A stretch of DNA of 64,000 nucleotides, taken from assembly GCA_045629045.1 (NCBI GenBank), contig JAZQQM010000004.1, positions 212,212 to 276,211 of the forward strand, written 5' to 3'. Positions within the stretch are counted from its first letter, which is position 1. Every line of letters begins with the position of its first letter. A program made the position numbers and the translations under genes. The stretch comes from JAILLW01 sp045629045 (GTDB taxonomy: Bacteria > Bacillota > Clostridia > Lachnospirales > Lachnospiraceae). Positions 1 through 8,133 of this stretch are shown here, piece by piece. The notes beneath the pieces were generated by a model. It saw only the letters and a program-made list of their open reading frames with translations. It ran no database searches and was not told where the DNA came from.

Positions 1-285
1 GTAAACGATTCTGAATTGAACATAAAGCCACAAAAGCCCATGAAATACTACCATGGTATGCGGCGTGCCGAAATAATACATAACAGCCTTCGTAAATAAA
101 TAGTACGTAACAGGATGCCAATCATTGAATCTGTCTTCAAGAAAAATGTGTCTCAAAATATTTGTTGCATCACTGGGAATAGCAGCTGGATAAACGCTGA
201 GTATCATTAGTATGGTTACTATAAAAATGCATACATATGAAAATATGGCAAGATAGGTACATCGGGAAAATTTGTATTTTTTCAT
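1..285 (-). CDS. Membrane protein, DUF6020/GT-C-like, 3' end outside window
   Basis: The reverse strand reads 95 codons without a stop from an ATG at 285 down to base 1, so the gene continues beyond the window. The start has a GGGGG-type ribosome site about 10 bases upstream. Residues about 8-30 form one hydrophobic segment and a second begins near residue 80. Between them lies a short extracytoplasmic stretch containing NDWHPVTYYLF. A D-W-H-P motif after the first membrane segment recalls DUF6020 and other GT-C-fold membrane glycosyltransferases, but only the N-terminus is visible, so the family is inference. It is transcribed divergently from ireB. Confidence 0.6.
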   Translation of the reverse strand, partial: MKKYKFSRCTYLAIFSYVCIFIVTILMILSVYPAAIPSDATNILRHIFLEDRFNDWHPVTYYLFTKAVMYYFGTPHTMVVFHGLLWLYVQFRIVY

Positions 286-399
286 ATATTATATGCCCCC
301 TTTCGTATCGGAACAAATCAGACCATCTTATATTATATCAAAAACAGATACAATTGTAATATGCTATTGTTTCGATGCGTTTATCATAGCTTGATAAAT

Positions 400-428
400 T
401 TGAAATTCTGCATTAAATGCGGTAAAAT
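400..428 (+). promoter_or_regulatory. SigA-type promoter for the ireB operon
   Basis: TTGAAA at 400-405 and TAAAAT at 423-428 are separated by exactly 17 bases. The predicted start lies about 35 bases before the ireB ribosome site. This is the only strong promoter seen before the packed run that reaches glnN. Confidence 0.65.
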
Positions 429-470
429 GTATCTTTAGGTATGCCCAAGGGTATGTATTGGAGGATAGTA

Positions 471-731
471 ATGGAAGATTTAGGAAACACACAATTTTTT
501 CAGGTAGAGACTGATTCGGCAACGGTTAAGGACGTGCTTCATGAGGTATGCGATGCCATGAATGACAAAGGGTATAACCCGGTTAATCAGATTGTAGGAT
601 ATATTATGTCAGGTGACCCTACATATGTTACCTCACATATGGGTGCACGTTCCAAGATTATGAAGCTCGAAAGAGATGAAATAGTAGAGGAACTTCTTAA
701 CGCTTATATACAGACGAATCACTGGGATTAA
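471..731 (+). CDS. ireB: IreB family regulatory phosphoprotein (UPF0297)
   Basis: This is a small soluble protein of 86 residues. In enterococci IreB is a substrate of the Ser/Thr kinase IreK and affects cephalosporin tolerance. The family core is plain here: GYNPVNQIVGYIMSGDPTY, then TSHMGARSKI, then a basic/acidic helix ending in ELL. The ATG at 471 is preferred over one 30 bases upstream because GGAGG lies at 460-464, six bases away, and this start gives the usual family length. It is the first gene of the operon with ruvX and a DUF1292 gene, a conserved Firmicutes order. Its kinase is not in this window. Confidence 0.93.
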   Translation: MEDLGNTQFFQVETDSATVKDVLHEVCDAMNDKGYNPVNQIVGYIMSGDPTYVTSHMGARSKIMKLERDEIVEELLNAYIQTNHWD

Positions 732-783
732 GCGACGAAGCAATTCGCCGAAAGGCTACTTAATAACTAATTAGGAATTATAC

Positions 784-1212
784 ATGCGAATAATGGGACT
801 GGATTACGGCTCTAAGACGGTAGGTGTGGCGATTTCCGATCCGCTTCTTATTACGGCACAGGGTGTGGAGATAATAAGACGTAAGGACGAGAACAAGCTT
901 CGCCAAACCTTGGCTCGTATCGAAGAACTGATAACAGAATATGAAGTAAGTGAGATTGTGCTGGGACTTCCCAAACATATGAATAATGATGTGGGAGTAA
1001 GAGCTGAGTTATCCCTTGAGTTTAAAGAAAAGCTTGAAAGAAGAACAGGGCTTCCTGTTGTAATGCATGACGAGAGACTTACTACAGTTGTGGCAGATAA
1101 GACTATGATGGAAGCGGGCGTTCGCCGTGAAGACCGTAAGGATTATGTGGATATGATTGCAGCTACGCTTATTTTACAAAACTATCTTGATATGCGAAGC
1201 AATGGTAATTAA
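784..1212 (+). CDS. ruvX: Putative pre-16S rRNA nuclease / Holliday junction resolvase-like RuvX (YqgF)
   Basis: The protein has 142 residues, normal for the family, and an RNase H-like fold. The three acidic motifs are visible: GLDYGSKTVGVAISD near residues 5-19, VLGLPKHMN near 59-67, and DERLTT near 97-102; a late acidic residue follows in KDYVDMIAA. In E. coli YqgF is needed for 16S rRNA 5'-end maturation; the resolvase role is by homology. It lies 52 bases after ireB and 14 before the DUF1292 gene, so co-transcription is likely. Confidence 0.95.
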   Translation: MRIMGLDYGSKTVGVAISDPLLITAQGVEIIRRKDENKLRQTLARIEELITEYEVSEIVLGLPKHMNNDVGVRAELSLEFKEKLERRTGLPVVMHDERLTTVVADKTMMEAGVRREDRKDYVDMIAATLILQNYLDMRSNGN

Positions 1213-1226
1213 CTAAAGAGGAACTA

Positions 1227-1478
1227 ATGGAAAAGATTACATTTGAATTGGATAATAACGAAAAAGCCGAATTCTTCGTTCTTGAGCAGGCGAAGCTATT
1301 TGGCCACAATTATATCCTGGTTACCGAAGAGGAGGAGGGCGATGCTGAGGCTCTTATCCTAAAGGAAGTCGGTACATCAAAGCAGGATACTACTTATGAA
1401 ATAGTTACGGATGATGACGAACTTAGTGCATTGTCATCATTGTTTGAGAGTTTGTTGGAGGACTGCGCACTTGAGTAA
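1227..1478 (+). CDS. DUF1292 domain protein (YrzB-like)
   Basis: This is an 83-residue, strongly acidic protein with the beta-rich DUF1292 pattern: FELDNNEKAEFFVLEQAKLFGHNYILV, then an acidic turn, then ALILKEV and a C-terminal SLFESLLED. Its function is unknown. It usually sits after ireB-ruvX in Firmicutes, as here. The last codons overlap the TTG start of the RNase J gene by 8 bases, and the ribosome site of that gene lies inside this coding region, so translation of the two is probably coupled. Confidence 0.88.
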   Translation: MEKITFELDNNEKAEFFVLEQAKLFGHNYILVTEEEEGDAEALILKEVGTSKQDTTYEIVTDDDELSALSSLFESLLEDCALE

Positions 1479-3150
1479 AAATGATATGATGAGAACCTCG
1501 GCGCTTGCTGTGATTCCCCTTGGAGGCTTGGAGCAGATAGGTATGAATATCACTGCTTTTGAGTATGAGGACAGCATTATTGTTGTGGACTGCGGACTGG
1601 CATTCCCCGAGGATGATATGCTTGGTATAGACCTCGTCATTCCTGATATTACATATCTTAAGGATAACATTAAGAAGGTCAAAGCATTCTTTATTACACA
1701 CGGACATGAGGACCATATAGGTGCTCTTCCGTATATTTTGAAAGATATAAATATTCCCATATATGCAACACGTCTTACTATGGGAATCATAGAGAATAAG
1801 TTAAAAGAACATGAACTTTTGGATACAACCAGACGTAAGGTTGTTTCCTTTGGACAGTCGATTAATATCGGACAGTTCAGAATTGAGTTTATAAGAACAA
1901 ATCACAGTATTGTTGATGCGGCTGCCCTTGCGATTTATTCGCCTGCTGGAATTGTTGTTCATACGGGAGATTTTAAAGTTGACTACACTCCTGTTTTCGG
2001 TGATGCAATTGACCTGCAGCGTTTCGCGGAGATTGGCAAAAAGGGTGTGCTTGCCCTGATGTGTGATTCTACAAATGCGGAGCGTGAAGGATTTACCCCT
2101 TCCGAGAAGACGGTAGGCCGTAACCTTGATGATTTGTTTGAAGAGCATGATGATACACGAATTATTATTGCTACCTTTGCCTCAAATGTAGACCGTGTTC
2201 AGCAGATTATAAATTCTGCCCACAAGTTCGGACGTAAGGTTGTTGTGGAAGGCCGCAGCATGGTAAGTATCATCGAAACCGCAATGAATCTTAAGTGCCT
2301 TGAGGTGCCTGAGAATACACTTATCAGTCTTGATGAACTTAAGAATTATCCTGATGAGCAGACTGTTATTATCACAACCGGTTCACAGGGAGAGAGTATG
2401 GCTGCCTTGTCACGTATGGCAAGCGGTAATCACAAAAAGATACACATAGGACCTAAGGACACTGTCATCTTTTCATCACATCCCATACCGGGTAATGAAA
2501 AGGCGGTTACCAATGTAATAAACGAGCTTCTTGTTAAGGGAGCCGATGTAATATTCCAGGATGTTCACGTATCGGGACATGCCTGCCAGGAAGAAATTAA
2601 ACTTATTTATTCTCTTGTTAAGCCTAAGTATGCAATTCCTGTACACGGTGAATTTAAGCATCTTAAGGCTCATGCGAAATTAGCAACCCAGATGGGCATA
2701 CCAAAAGAGAATATCTTTATACTTCGTTCCGGTGATGTGCTGGAACTTACGGAGGACAGTGCCGAAGTTACAGGACAGGTTCATGTGGGTGATATCCTTG
2801 TTGACGGTCTTGGAGTAGGAGATGTTGGAAATGTCGTACTTCGTGACAGACAGCGTCTTGCAGAAGACGGAATCATTATTGTTTCCCTCGGCATAGACAA
2901 AGCAAATCAGTGTTTGGTTGCGGGACCTGAAATAGTGTCACGAGGTTTCGTGTATGTTAAGGAGTCGGATGAACTTATGGACGAATCCAGAGAAGTTGTC
3001 TATGAGGCAGTTCTTGATTGCCTTGACAGGGGAGTGAAGGATAACAAAAAAATACAAAATGCAATTCGCGATTCGCTTGGGGGCTACGTATGGAAGAAAA
3101 CCCAGCGCAGACCTATGATTTTACCGATTATTATGGAGGTTTCGCTTTGA
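1471..3150 (+). CDS. rnj: Ribonuclease J
   Basis: RNase J is a cytoplasmic metallo-beta-lactamase/beta-CASP nuclease combining 5'-3' exonuclease and endonuclease activity in mRNA decay and rRNA maturation. The metal motif THGHEDHIGALPYIL is clear, with further metal ligands in NHSIVDAA and HTGDFKVD. The beta-CASP region holds CDSTNAEREG, GSQGE and SSHPIPGNE, followed by HVSGHA and a C-terminal domain ending RRPMILPIIMEV. The TTG at 1471 is chosen because GGAGGA at 1457-1462 lies eight bases away and it gives the usual length (559 aa). Longer in-frame starts would add a tail lacking homology. The stop overlaps the next ATG. Confidence 0.95.
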   Translation: MSKNDMMRTSALAVIPLGGLEQIGMNITAFEYEDSIIVVDCGLAFPEDDMLGIDLVIPDITYLKDNIKKVKAFFITHGHEDHIGALPYILKDINIPIYATRLTMGIIENKLKEHELLDTTRRKVVSFGQSINIGQFRIEFIRTNHSIVDAAALAIYSPAGIVVHTGDFKVDYTPVFGDAIDLQRFAEIGKKGVLALMCDSTNAEREGFTPSEKTVGRNLDDLFEEHDDTRIIIATFASNVDRVQQIINSAHKFGRKVVVEGRSMVSIIETAMNLKCLEVPENTLISLDELKNYPDEQTVIITTGSQGESMAALSRMASGNHKKIHIGPKDTVIFSSHPIPGNEKAVTNVINELLVKGADVIFQDVHVSGHACQEEIKLIYSLVKPKYAIPVHGEFKHLKAHAKLATQMGIPKENIFILRSGDVLELTEDSAEVTGQVHVGDILVDGLGVGDVGNVVLRDRQRLAEDGIIIVSLGIDKANQCLVAGPEIVSRGFVYVKESDELMDESREVVYEAVLDCLDRGVKDNKKIQNAIRDSLGGYVWKKTQRRPMILPIIMEVSL

Positions 3151-3479
3151 TGGAAAAGTCAGTTGCAGGAAGTATCGAGAAATTAGTATCCGCAGTTAAG
3201 CAGACTGATATTTATGCCACCTATTCATTTCAGGTCAAAAAGATACAAAGATATCCTGATTTGATGGAGCAGATCAATGCTTATCGAGAGGAAAACTTCA
3301 TGCTTCAGAGTAATTTTGAAGGTGATGAGCTGTTTGATAAGATGGAAGAGTTCAATTTAAAATATGAACAATTTCTTGAAAATCCTGTAGTAAACGATTA
3401 TCTTAGTGCTGAGACTGCACTGTGTCGTATGATGCAGGAAATAAATACTAACATTATAGAAGGACTGGATTTTCAATAA
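3150..3479 (+). CDS. YlbF/YmcA family protein
   Basis: A 109-residue all-helical protein starting at the ATG at 3150, whose first base is the last base of the RNase J stop. GGAGG at 3135-3139 supports this start. The spacing of residues in SYSFQVKKIQ-type helices, the R-E-E-N-F segment and the closing TNIIEGLDF fit the YlbF/YmcA fold. In Bacillus, YlbF and YmcA form a complex with YaaT that helps RNase Y mature operon mRNAs; the location directly behind RNase J is consistent with an RNA-processing role, which is inference here. Confidence 0.7.
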   Translation: MEKSVAGSIEKLVSAVKQTDIYATYSFQVKKIQRYPDLMEQINAYREENFMLQSNFEGDELFDKMEEFNLKYEQFLENPVVNDYLSAETALCRMMQEINTNIIEGLDFQ

Positions 3480-4048
3480 TGAGTGTTAAATCATTAATTT
3501 TGGGCGTTCTTGAAACGATTATCAAGGTCGTTATCGCAGCGGTTTTGATTATGTTTATTTACAAAGGTATCACTGCCGCATATGATTTCGGATACAAAGT
3601 ATTCGCTGATGAGCCCGTATCAGTTAACAATGGAAGAACGATAACGGTAGGAATATCCGAAAATGCAACGGCTAAAGATGTTGCCAATATGCTGGAAGAA
3701 AAAGGACTTATAAACGATGCAAACCTTTTTGTTGTACAGGAACTTTTGTCAGCATATCATAATGAAATTAAGCCGGGCATTTATGATCTTCGTACGGATA
3801 TGACAGCACATGATATGCTTCAGATTATGGCATCCGGTGAGAATATTGTTAATTACGGAGTAGAGGATGCAGTCGCTCCCGTAGACAATTCATCGGAGGG
3901 AACAAGCTATGATTCCGATGAACCTGCCGAGGAAGAATACGAAGGAATATACGTTGACGGAGAACTGGTCACGGAGGACGAATTATCCGAGGAACCGGTT
4001 GAGGATGCCGGCGTGGACATTGAAGAAACAGAAGGTGGCGCCGAATGA
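3479..4048 (+). CDS. MltG/YceG-like membrane protein lacking the lytic domain
   Basis: The 189-residue protein has one N-terminal membrane helix at about residues 9-30, then a LysM-like module (ITVGISENATAKDVANMLEE, then LKPGIYDLR-like sequence) as in the N-terminal part of the septal transglycosylase MltG. It ends in a long acidic, low-complexity tail rich in Glu, Asp and Ser. The catalytic YceG domain of about 200 residues is absent, so it cannot cleave glycan strands itself. The start overlaps the stop of the preceding gene by one base and its end overlaps trmR by four, indicating coupled translation. Confidence 0.7.
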   Translation: MSVKSLILGVLETIIKVVIAAVLIMFIYKGITAAYDFGYKVFADEPVSVNNGRTITVGISENATAKDVANMLEEKGLINDANLFVVQELLSAYHNEIKPGIYDLRTDMTAHDMLQIMASGENIVNYGVEDAVAPVDNSSEGTSYDSDEPAEEEYEGIYVDGELVTEDELSEEPVEDAGVDIEETEGGAE

Positions 4049-4686
4049 TAACCGATGAGAGAATGTCCACCTTCATCAATTCATTTAATACAGGCAATAC
4101 TCCGTTCCTTAACGAACTGGAAGAATATGCTATCAAAACCAATGTGCCGATAATAAGACCACAGATGCAGAGCTTTATGAAAGTCCTTTTGGAAATGAAA
4201 AAGCCCCATAACATTTTGGAGGTCGGATGCGCCATTGGTTTTTCTGCTTTACTTATGGCTGAGTACGGCCCTGAGGATTGTAAGATTACAACCATCGAAA
4301 AGTACGAACCCAGAATTCCCATTGCCAAAGAAAACTTTAAGAAAGCCGGTTGCGAGGACAGAATTACTCTTCTTGAAGGTGACGCTATGGATATCCTAAA
4401 AGAACTTGACGGTCCCTACGATCTTATTTTTATGGATGCTTCCAAGGGGCAGTATATTAATTTCCTTCCTGAGATTCTTAGACTGATGCCCGTAGGCGGA
4501 ATTCTTCTTTCGGACAATGTCCTTCAGGACGGAAATGTTCTTGAATCAAGATTCGCTGTAATTCGCCGCGACCGTACCATTCATAGTCGTATGCGGGATT
4601 ACCTTTATGAATTAACTCACAATCCGTCACTTCGCACGGATATCATGCCGATAGGTGACGGCATTACACTAAGCATAAAAATGTGA
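4045..4686 (+). CDS. trmR: tRNA 5-hydroxyuridine methyltransferase TrmR (YrrM type)
   Basis: A 213-residue class I SAM-dependent O-methyltransferase. The SAM-binding motif LEVGCAIGFSALL lies at residues 58-70, the acidic loop TIEKYEP at 83-89, and the metal-binding aspartate in FMDASKGQY at 129-137, followed by SDNV near 156. In Bacillus subtilis YrrM/TrmR methylates 5-hydroxyuridine at tRNA position 34 to 5-methoxyuridine. The next gene encodes the U32-family hydroxylase that makes the substrate, which strongly supports this assignment over a generic catechol methyltransferase. The last codon and the stop lie inside a 31-bp dispersed repeat. Confidence 0.88.
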   Translation: MITDERMSTFINSFNTGNTPFLNELEEYAIKTNVPIIRPQMQSFMKVLLEMKKPHNILEVGCAIGFSALLMAEYGPEDCKITTIEKYEPRIPIAKENFKKAGCEDRITLLEGDAMDILKELDGPYDLIFMDASKGQYINFLPEILRLMPVGGILLSDNVLQDGNVLESRFAVIRRDRTIHSRMRDYLYELTHNPSLRTDIMPIGDGITLSIKM

Positions 4687-4712
4687 CAAAAAGAACCGTC
4701 CCCACTGTCACA
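4682..4712 (+). repeat. 31-bp dispersed element, copy 1 (CCGTCC orientation)
   Basis: The element begins TGTGACA (4682-4688), has the core GAACCGTCCCC, and ends TGTCACA (4706-4712), so the ends can form a 7-bp stem around a 17-base loop. It supplies the stop codon of trmR and fills nearly all the gap before the trhP ribosome site. Four relatives occur at 8097, 13950, 14246 and 14532. Confidence 0.85.
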
Positions 4713-4725
4713 TATGAGGAGAAAA

Positions 4726-5994
4726 ATGAAAAAACCTGAATTATTGGTTCCTGCCAGTTCCCTGGAAGTGTTAAAAGAAGCTGTAATTTTCGACGCAGAT
4801 GCGGTGTACATCGGCGGCGAAGCTTTCGGACTCAGGGCTAAGGCGAAGAATTTCACAATAGAGGAGATGGACGAAGGTATACGCTTTGCACATGAATATG
4901 GGAAAAAGGTATACGTTACCGCAAACATTCTGGCCCATAATAAGGACCTTGAGGGTGCAAGAGAGTACTTTGAAGAGCTAAAGGCAATTAAGCCTGATGC
5001 CCTTATTATTTCCGACCCGGGTATGTTCACCATTGCAAAGGAAGTATGTCCGGAGATTGAAATTCATATTTCCACACAGGCTAACAATACCAATTACATG
5101 ACATACAATTTCTGGTACAAGATGGGCGCCAAGCGCGTGGTAAGTGCCAGAGAATTATCCTTAAAAGAAATACGCGAAATAAGAGATAATATTCCGGAAG
5201 ATATGGAAATAGAATCTTTTATGCATGGTGCAATGTGCATTTCATATTCCGGAAGGTGCCTGCTTAGCAGCTTTTTTGCCGGTCGCGATGCCAATCAGGG
5301 AGCCTGCACGCATCCTTGCAGATGGAAATATTCCGTTATGGAGGAGCAGCGTCCCGGAGAATATTTCCCTGTATATGAGAATGAAAGAGGTACTTATATC
5401 TTTAACAGTAAGGACTTATGCATGATAGAGCATATTCCGGAAATGGTGGAAGCGGGCATTGATTCCTTTAAGATAGAGGGCCGCATGAAAACGGCGCTTT
5501 ATGTGGCTGCTGTTGCAAGAACATATCGCAAGGCCATAGATGATTTCTTTGAAAGTCCCGAAAAGTACCGTGCCAATATGGACTGGTACCGGGAAGAGAT
5601 ATCAAAGTGCACATACAGACAGTTCACCACGGGATTCTATTTCGGAAAGCCCGACGAGAACACGCAGATTTACGATACCAATACATACGTTAACGAATAT
5701 GTGTATTTGGGAATAGTCGAAGATGAACTAAGTGAAATCACATTGTCGGACGGCACCAAAAAGACAGGAAATTTCGCAAAAATAACACAACGTAACAAAT
5801 TTATCGTGGGAGACACCATAGAAATTATGAAACCTGACGATAGAAATGTGTTTGTAAACGTGTTATCCTTAACCACTGAAGATGGACAAAGCGTATCAAG
5901 CGCTCCACATCCACAGCAGGTTTTATTTGTTGAATTAAGCGAAAACGCTTCAAAATATGATCTTTTGAGAGTGAAAGGAAATACCAATGATTAA
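4726..5994 (+). CDS. trhP: U32 family tRNA hydroxylation protein TrhP (YrrO type)
   Basis: The U32 'peptidase' signature spans residues about 163-194 (ESFMHGAMCISYSGRC, then a Gly/Arg-Asp turn and GACTHPCRW), and conserved cysteines at about 171, 178, 194 and 232 fit the iron-sulfur ligands of the RlhA/TrhP class. TrhP proteins hydroxylate uridine 34 of tRNA using prephenate-derived chemistry; they are not proteases. The C-terminal region (about 330-420) is the small beta-barrel found in the longer family members. The start at 4726 has AGGAG just upstream; an in-frame ATG at 4714 has none. The stop overlaps glnN by 8 bases. Confidence 0.88.
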   Translation: MKKPELLVPASSLEVLKEAVIFDADAVYIGGEAFGLRAKAKNFTIEEMDEGIRFAHEYGKKVYVTANILAHNKDLEGAREYFEELKAIKPDALIISDPGMFTIAKEVCPEIEIHISTQANNTNYMTYNFWYKMGAKRVVSARELSLKEIREIRDNIPEDMEIESFMHGAMCISYSGRCLLSSFFAGRDANQGACTHPCRWKYSVMEEQRPGEYFPVYENERGTYIFNSKDLCMIEHIPEMVEAGIDSFKIEGRMKTALYVAAVARTYRKAIDDFFESPEKYRANMDWYREEISKCTYRQFTTGFYFGKPDENTQIYDTNTYVNEYVYLGIVEDELSEITLSDGTKKTGNFAKITQRNKFIVGDTIEIMKPDDRNVFVNVLSLTTEDGQSVSSAPHPQQVLFVELSENASKYDLLRVKGNTND

Positions 5995-8089
5995 CATTGA
6001 AGAGATTTTTGGATCCAAAGTATTTACCCTGGACAAAATGAAGGAAAGAATTCCTTCAAAAGTGTATGATGAGATTCTTAAAGTTAACCAGCAAGGCGGT
6101 GAACTTTCCTTTGAGTCTGCCGATATTATTGCCAATGCCATGAAGGACTGGGCAATCGAAAACGGCGCAACTCATTATACTCACTGGTTCCAACCTCTTA
6201 CAGGTATAACAGCCGAAAAACATGATTCCTTTATTACACCTCCCAAAGCTGACGGAAGCATGATTCTTAAGTTTTCTGCCAAGGAGCTTATCAAGGGCGA
6301 GCCTGATGCGTCGTCTTTCCCTTCGGGAGGATTAAGGTCTACCTTTGAGGCAAGAGGATATACGGTTTGGGATACAACATCTCCTGCGTTTATTAAAGAA
6401 GGAAGTACGGGAGCTGTTTTGTGTATTCCCACAGCATTCTGTTCATATACCGGCGAGGCTCTTGATAAGAAAACTCCGCTTCTTAGATCTTTGGAAGCTA
6501 TCAATGAGCAGGCCCTTCGTATAGTTAAATTATTCGGAAATACCAAGGCTAAGCACGTAAGTGTTTCGGTAGGCGCAGAGCAGGAATATTTCCTGGTTGA
6601 CAGAGAAAATTATTTGCTTCGTGACGATTTGGTTTTCACGGGAAGAACTCTTTTTGGAGCACCTGCACCTAAGGGTCAGGAAATGGACGACCATTATTTC
6701 GGAGTTATCCCCGAAAGAGTCGGAGAGTTTATGTCAGACCTTAATGTGGAGTTGTGGAAGCTGGGAGTTACAGCCAAGACTCAGCATAATGAAGCGGCTC
6801 CTGCGCAGCATGAACTGGCTCCTATATATGAAGAAGCCAACATTGCAACGGATCATAATCAGATTGTAATGGAGACAATGAAGAGAGTGGCTTATGCTCA
6901 CGGCCTTACATGTCTTCTCCACGAAAAGCCATTTGCGGGTGTTAACGGTTCCGGTAAGCACAATAACTGGTCCCTTGTAACCGACAATGGTGTCAACCTA
7001 CTTGACCCCGGTGAGTCACCGAATGAAAACTTCCAGTTTTTGGTGGTTCTTGCCTGCATTATGAAAGCAGTTGATACTCATGCCGATCTTCTTAGACAAA
7101 GTGCATCGGTTGTAGGCAACGATTTACGTCTTGGTGCTCAGGAAGCACCTCCTGCAATAATGTCTATCTTTTTAGGTGACCAGCTTGATGATGTTGTTAA
7201 GCAGCTTGTTGAAACCGGTGTTGCACAGCATTCGCTGGAGAGTGAGATACTTCAGACCGGAGTATCTACATTAATAGATTTCCAAAAGGACGGAACTGAC
7301 AGAAACAGAACTTCACCTTTCGCCTTTACCGGAAATAAATTTGAATTCAGATCGGTTGGTTCTTCGGATTCAATCGCAAGTCCCAACACGATTCTTAATA
7401 CAATTGTGGCTGAGGCATTTTGTGAAGCTGCGGACAGACTTGAAAGTGCTCCGAACTTCGATGACGAAGTTCACGACATTATTAAAGAATATATGGCTAA
7501 GCATCAGAGAATTATATTTAACGGTGACGGTTATTCGGAAGAATGGGTTAAGGAAGCCCAGCGTCGCGGCCTTCCTAACATTAAGACAATGGTCGATGCT
7601 GTAGAGACTCTAACCACCGACAAGGCCGTTACTTTGTTTGAGAAGTTCCATATCTTTACCCGCGCGGAACTTGAGTCGCGTCAGGAAATCCTGTATGATT
7701 CATATTCCAAGTCGATTAATATCGAAGCACTTACAATGATTGATATGGTTTCGCGTAAGTTCCTTCCCGCAGCACTTCGTTATGCAAGATATCTTGCCGA
7801 AACTGTTAACTCTATTGAAGATGCGGGACTTGATGCTTCTTTGGAAAGAGAGATTCTTAACGATGTACAGAAGAAGGCGTCTTTGATGAAAGAAGCCTGC
7901 AATACCCTGAAGGCTGTAAGTCGAAATGCTGCAGCAATTAAGGATTCCAAGGAGAAGGCTTTCTATTACAAAGATAATGTTATTGCGGCAATGGCTGCTC
8001 TTCGTAAGCCTACGGATGAGCTTGAACTTATCGTGGATAAGTCAATGTGGCCGGTGCCCACATACGGAGACATGTTATTCGAAGTATAA
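5987..8089 (+). CDS. glnN: Type III glutamine synthetase
   Basis: This 700-residue enzyme converts glutamate, ammonia and ATP to glutamine. Length and sequence are those of the large GSIII class of Bacteroides, cyanobacteria and anaerobic Firmicutes, not the 440-residue GSI. Markers are THYTHWFQPLTG near residue 64, FPSGGLRSTFEARGYTVWD near 106-124, the catalytic VGAEQEYFLVD near 190, KHNNWS near 325 and the NRTSPFAFTGNKFEFR region near 435-450. It starts inside the end of trhP. No nitrogen-regulatory site was recognised upstream, so expression may follow the operon. Confidence 0.95.
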   Translation: MINIEEIFGSKVFTLDKMKERIPSKVYDEILKVNQQGGELSFESADIIANAMKDWAIENGATHYTHWFQPLTGITAEKHDSFITPPKADGSMILKFSAKELIKGEPDASSFPSGGLRSTFEARGYTVWDTTSPAFIKEGSTGAVLCIPTAFCSYTGEALDKKTPLLRSLEAINEQALRIVKLFGNTKAKHVSVSVGAEQEYFLVDRENYLLRDDLVFTGRTLFGAPAPKGQEMDDHYFGVIPERVGEFMSDLNVELWKLGVTAKTQHNEAAPAQHELAPIYEEANIATDHNQIVMETMKRVAYAHGLTCLLHEKPFAGVNGSGKHNNWSLVTDNGVNLLDPGESPNENFQFLVVLACIMKAVDTHADLLRQSASVVGNDLRLGAQEAPPAIMSIFLGDQLDDVVKQLVETGVAQHSLESEILQTGVSTLIDFQKDGTDRNRTSPFAFTGNKFEFRSVGSSDSIASPNTILNTIVAEAFCEAADRLESAPNFDDEVHDIIKEYMAKHQRIIFNGDGYSEEWVKEAQRRGLPNIKTMVDAVETLTTDKAVTLFEKFHIFTRAELESRQEILYDSYSKSINIEALTMIDMVSRKFLPAALRYARYLAETVNSIEDAGLDASLEREILNDVQKKASLMKEACNTLKAVSRNAAAIKDSKEKAFYYKDNVIAAMAALRKPTDELELIVDKSMWPVPTYGDMLFEV

Positions 8090-8096
8090 TGTAAAA

Positions 8097-8123
8097 TGTG
8101 GCAAAAGGACCGTCCCTGTGGCA
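8097..8123 (+). repeat. 27-bp divergent relative of the 31-bp dispersed element
   Basis: The sequence starts TGTGGCA, has AGGACCGTCCC in the middle and ends TGTGGCA. The core matches the 31-bp family, but the ends are direct rather than inverted repeats. It lies between the glnN stop and the AAGGAGG site of the next gene, a position like that of copy 1. Confidence 0.65.
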
Positions 8124-8133
8124 AGGAGGAAAA

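Noticed and set aside
1411..1470. Upstream extension of RNase J
   Set aside because: The added residues overlap the DUF1292 gene, lack homology to the family, and the TTG at 1471 has a strong ribosome site.
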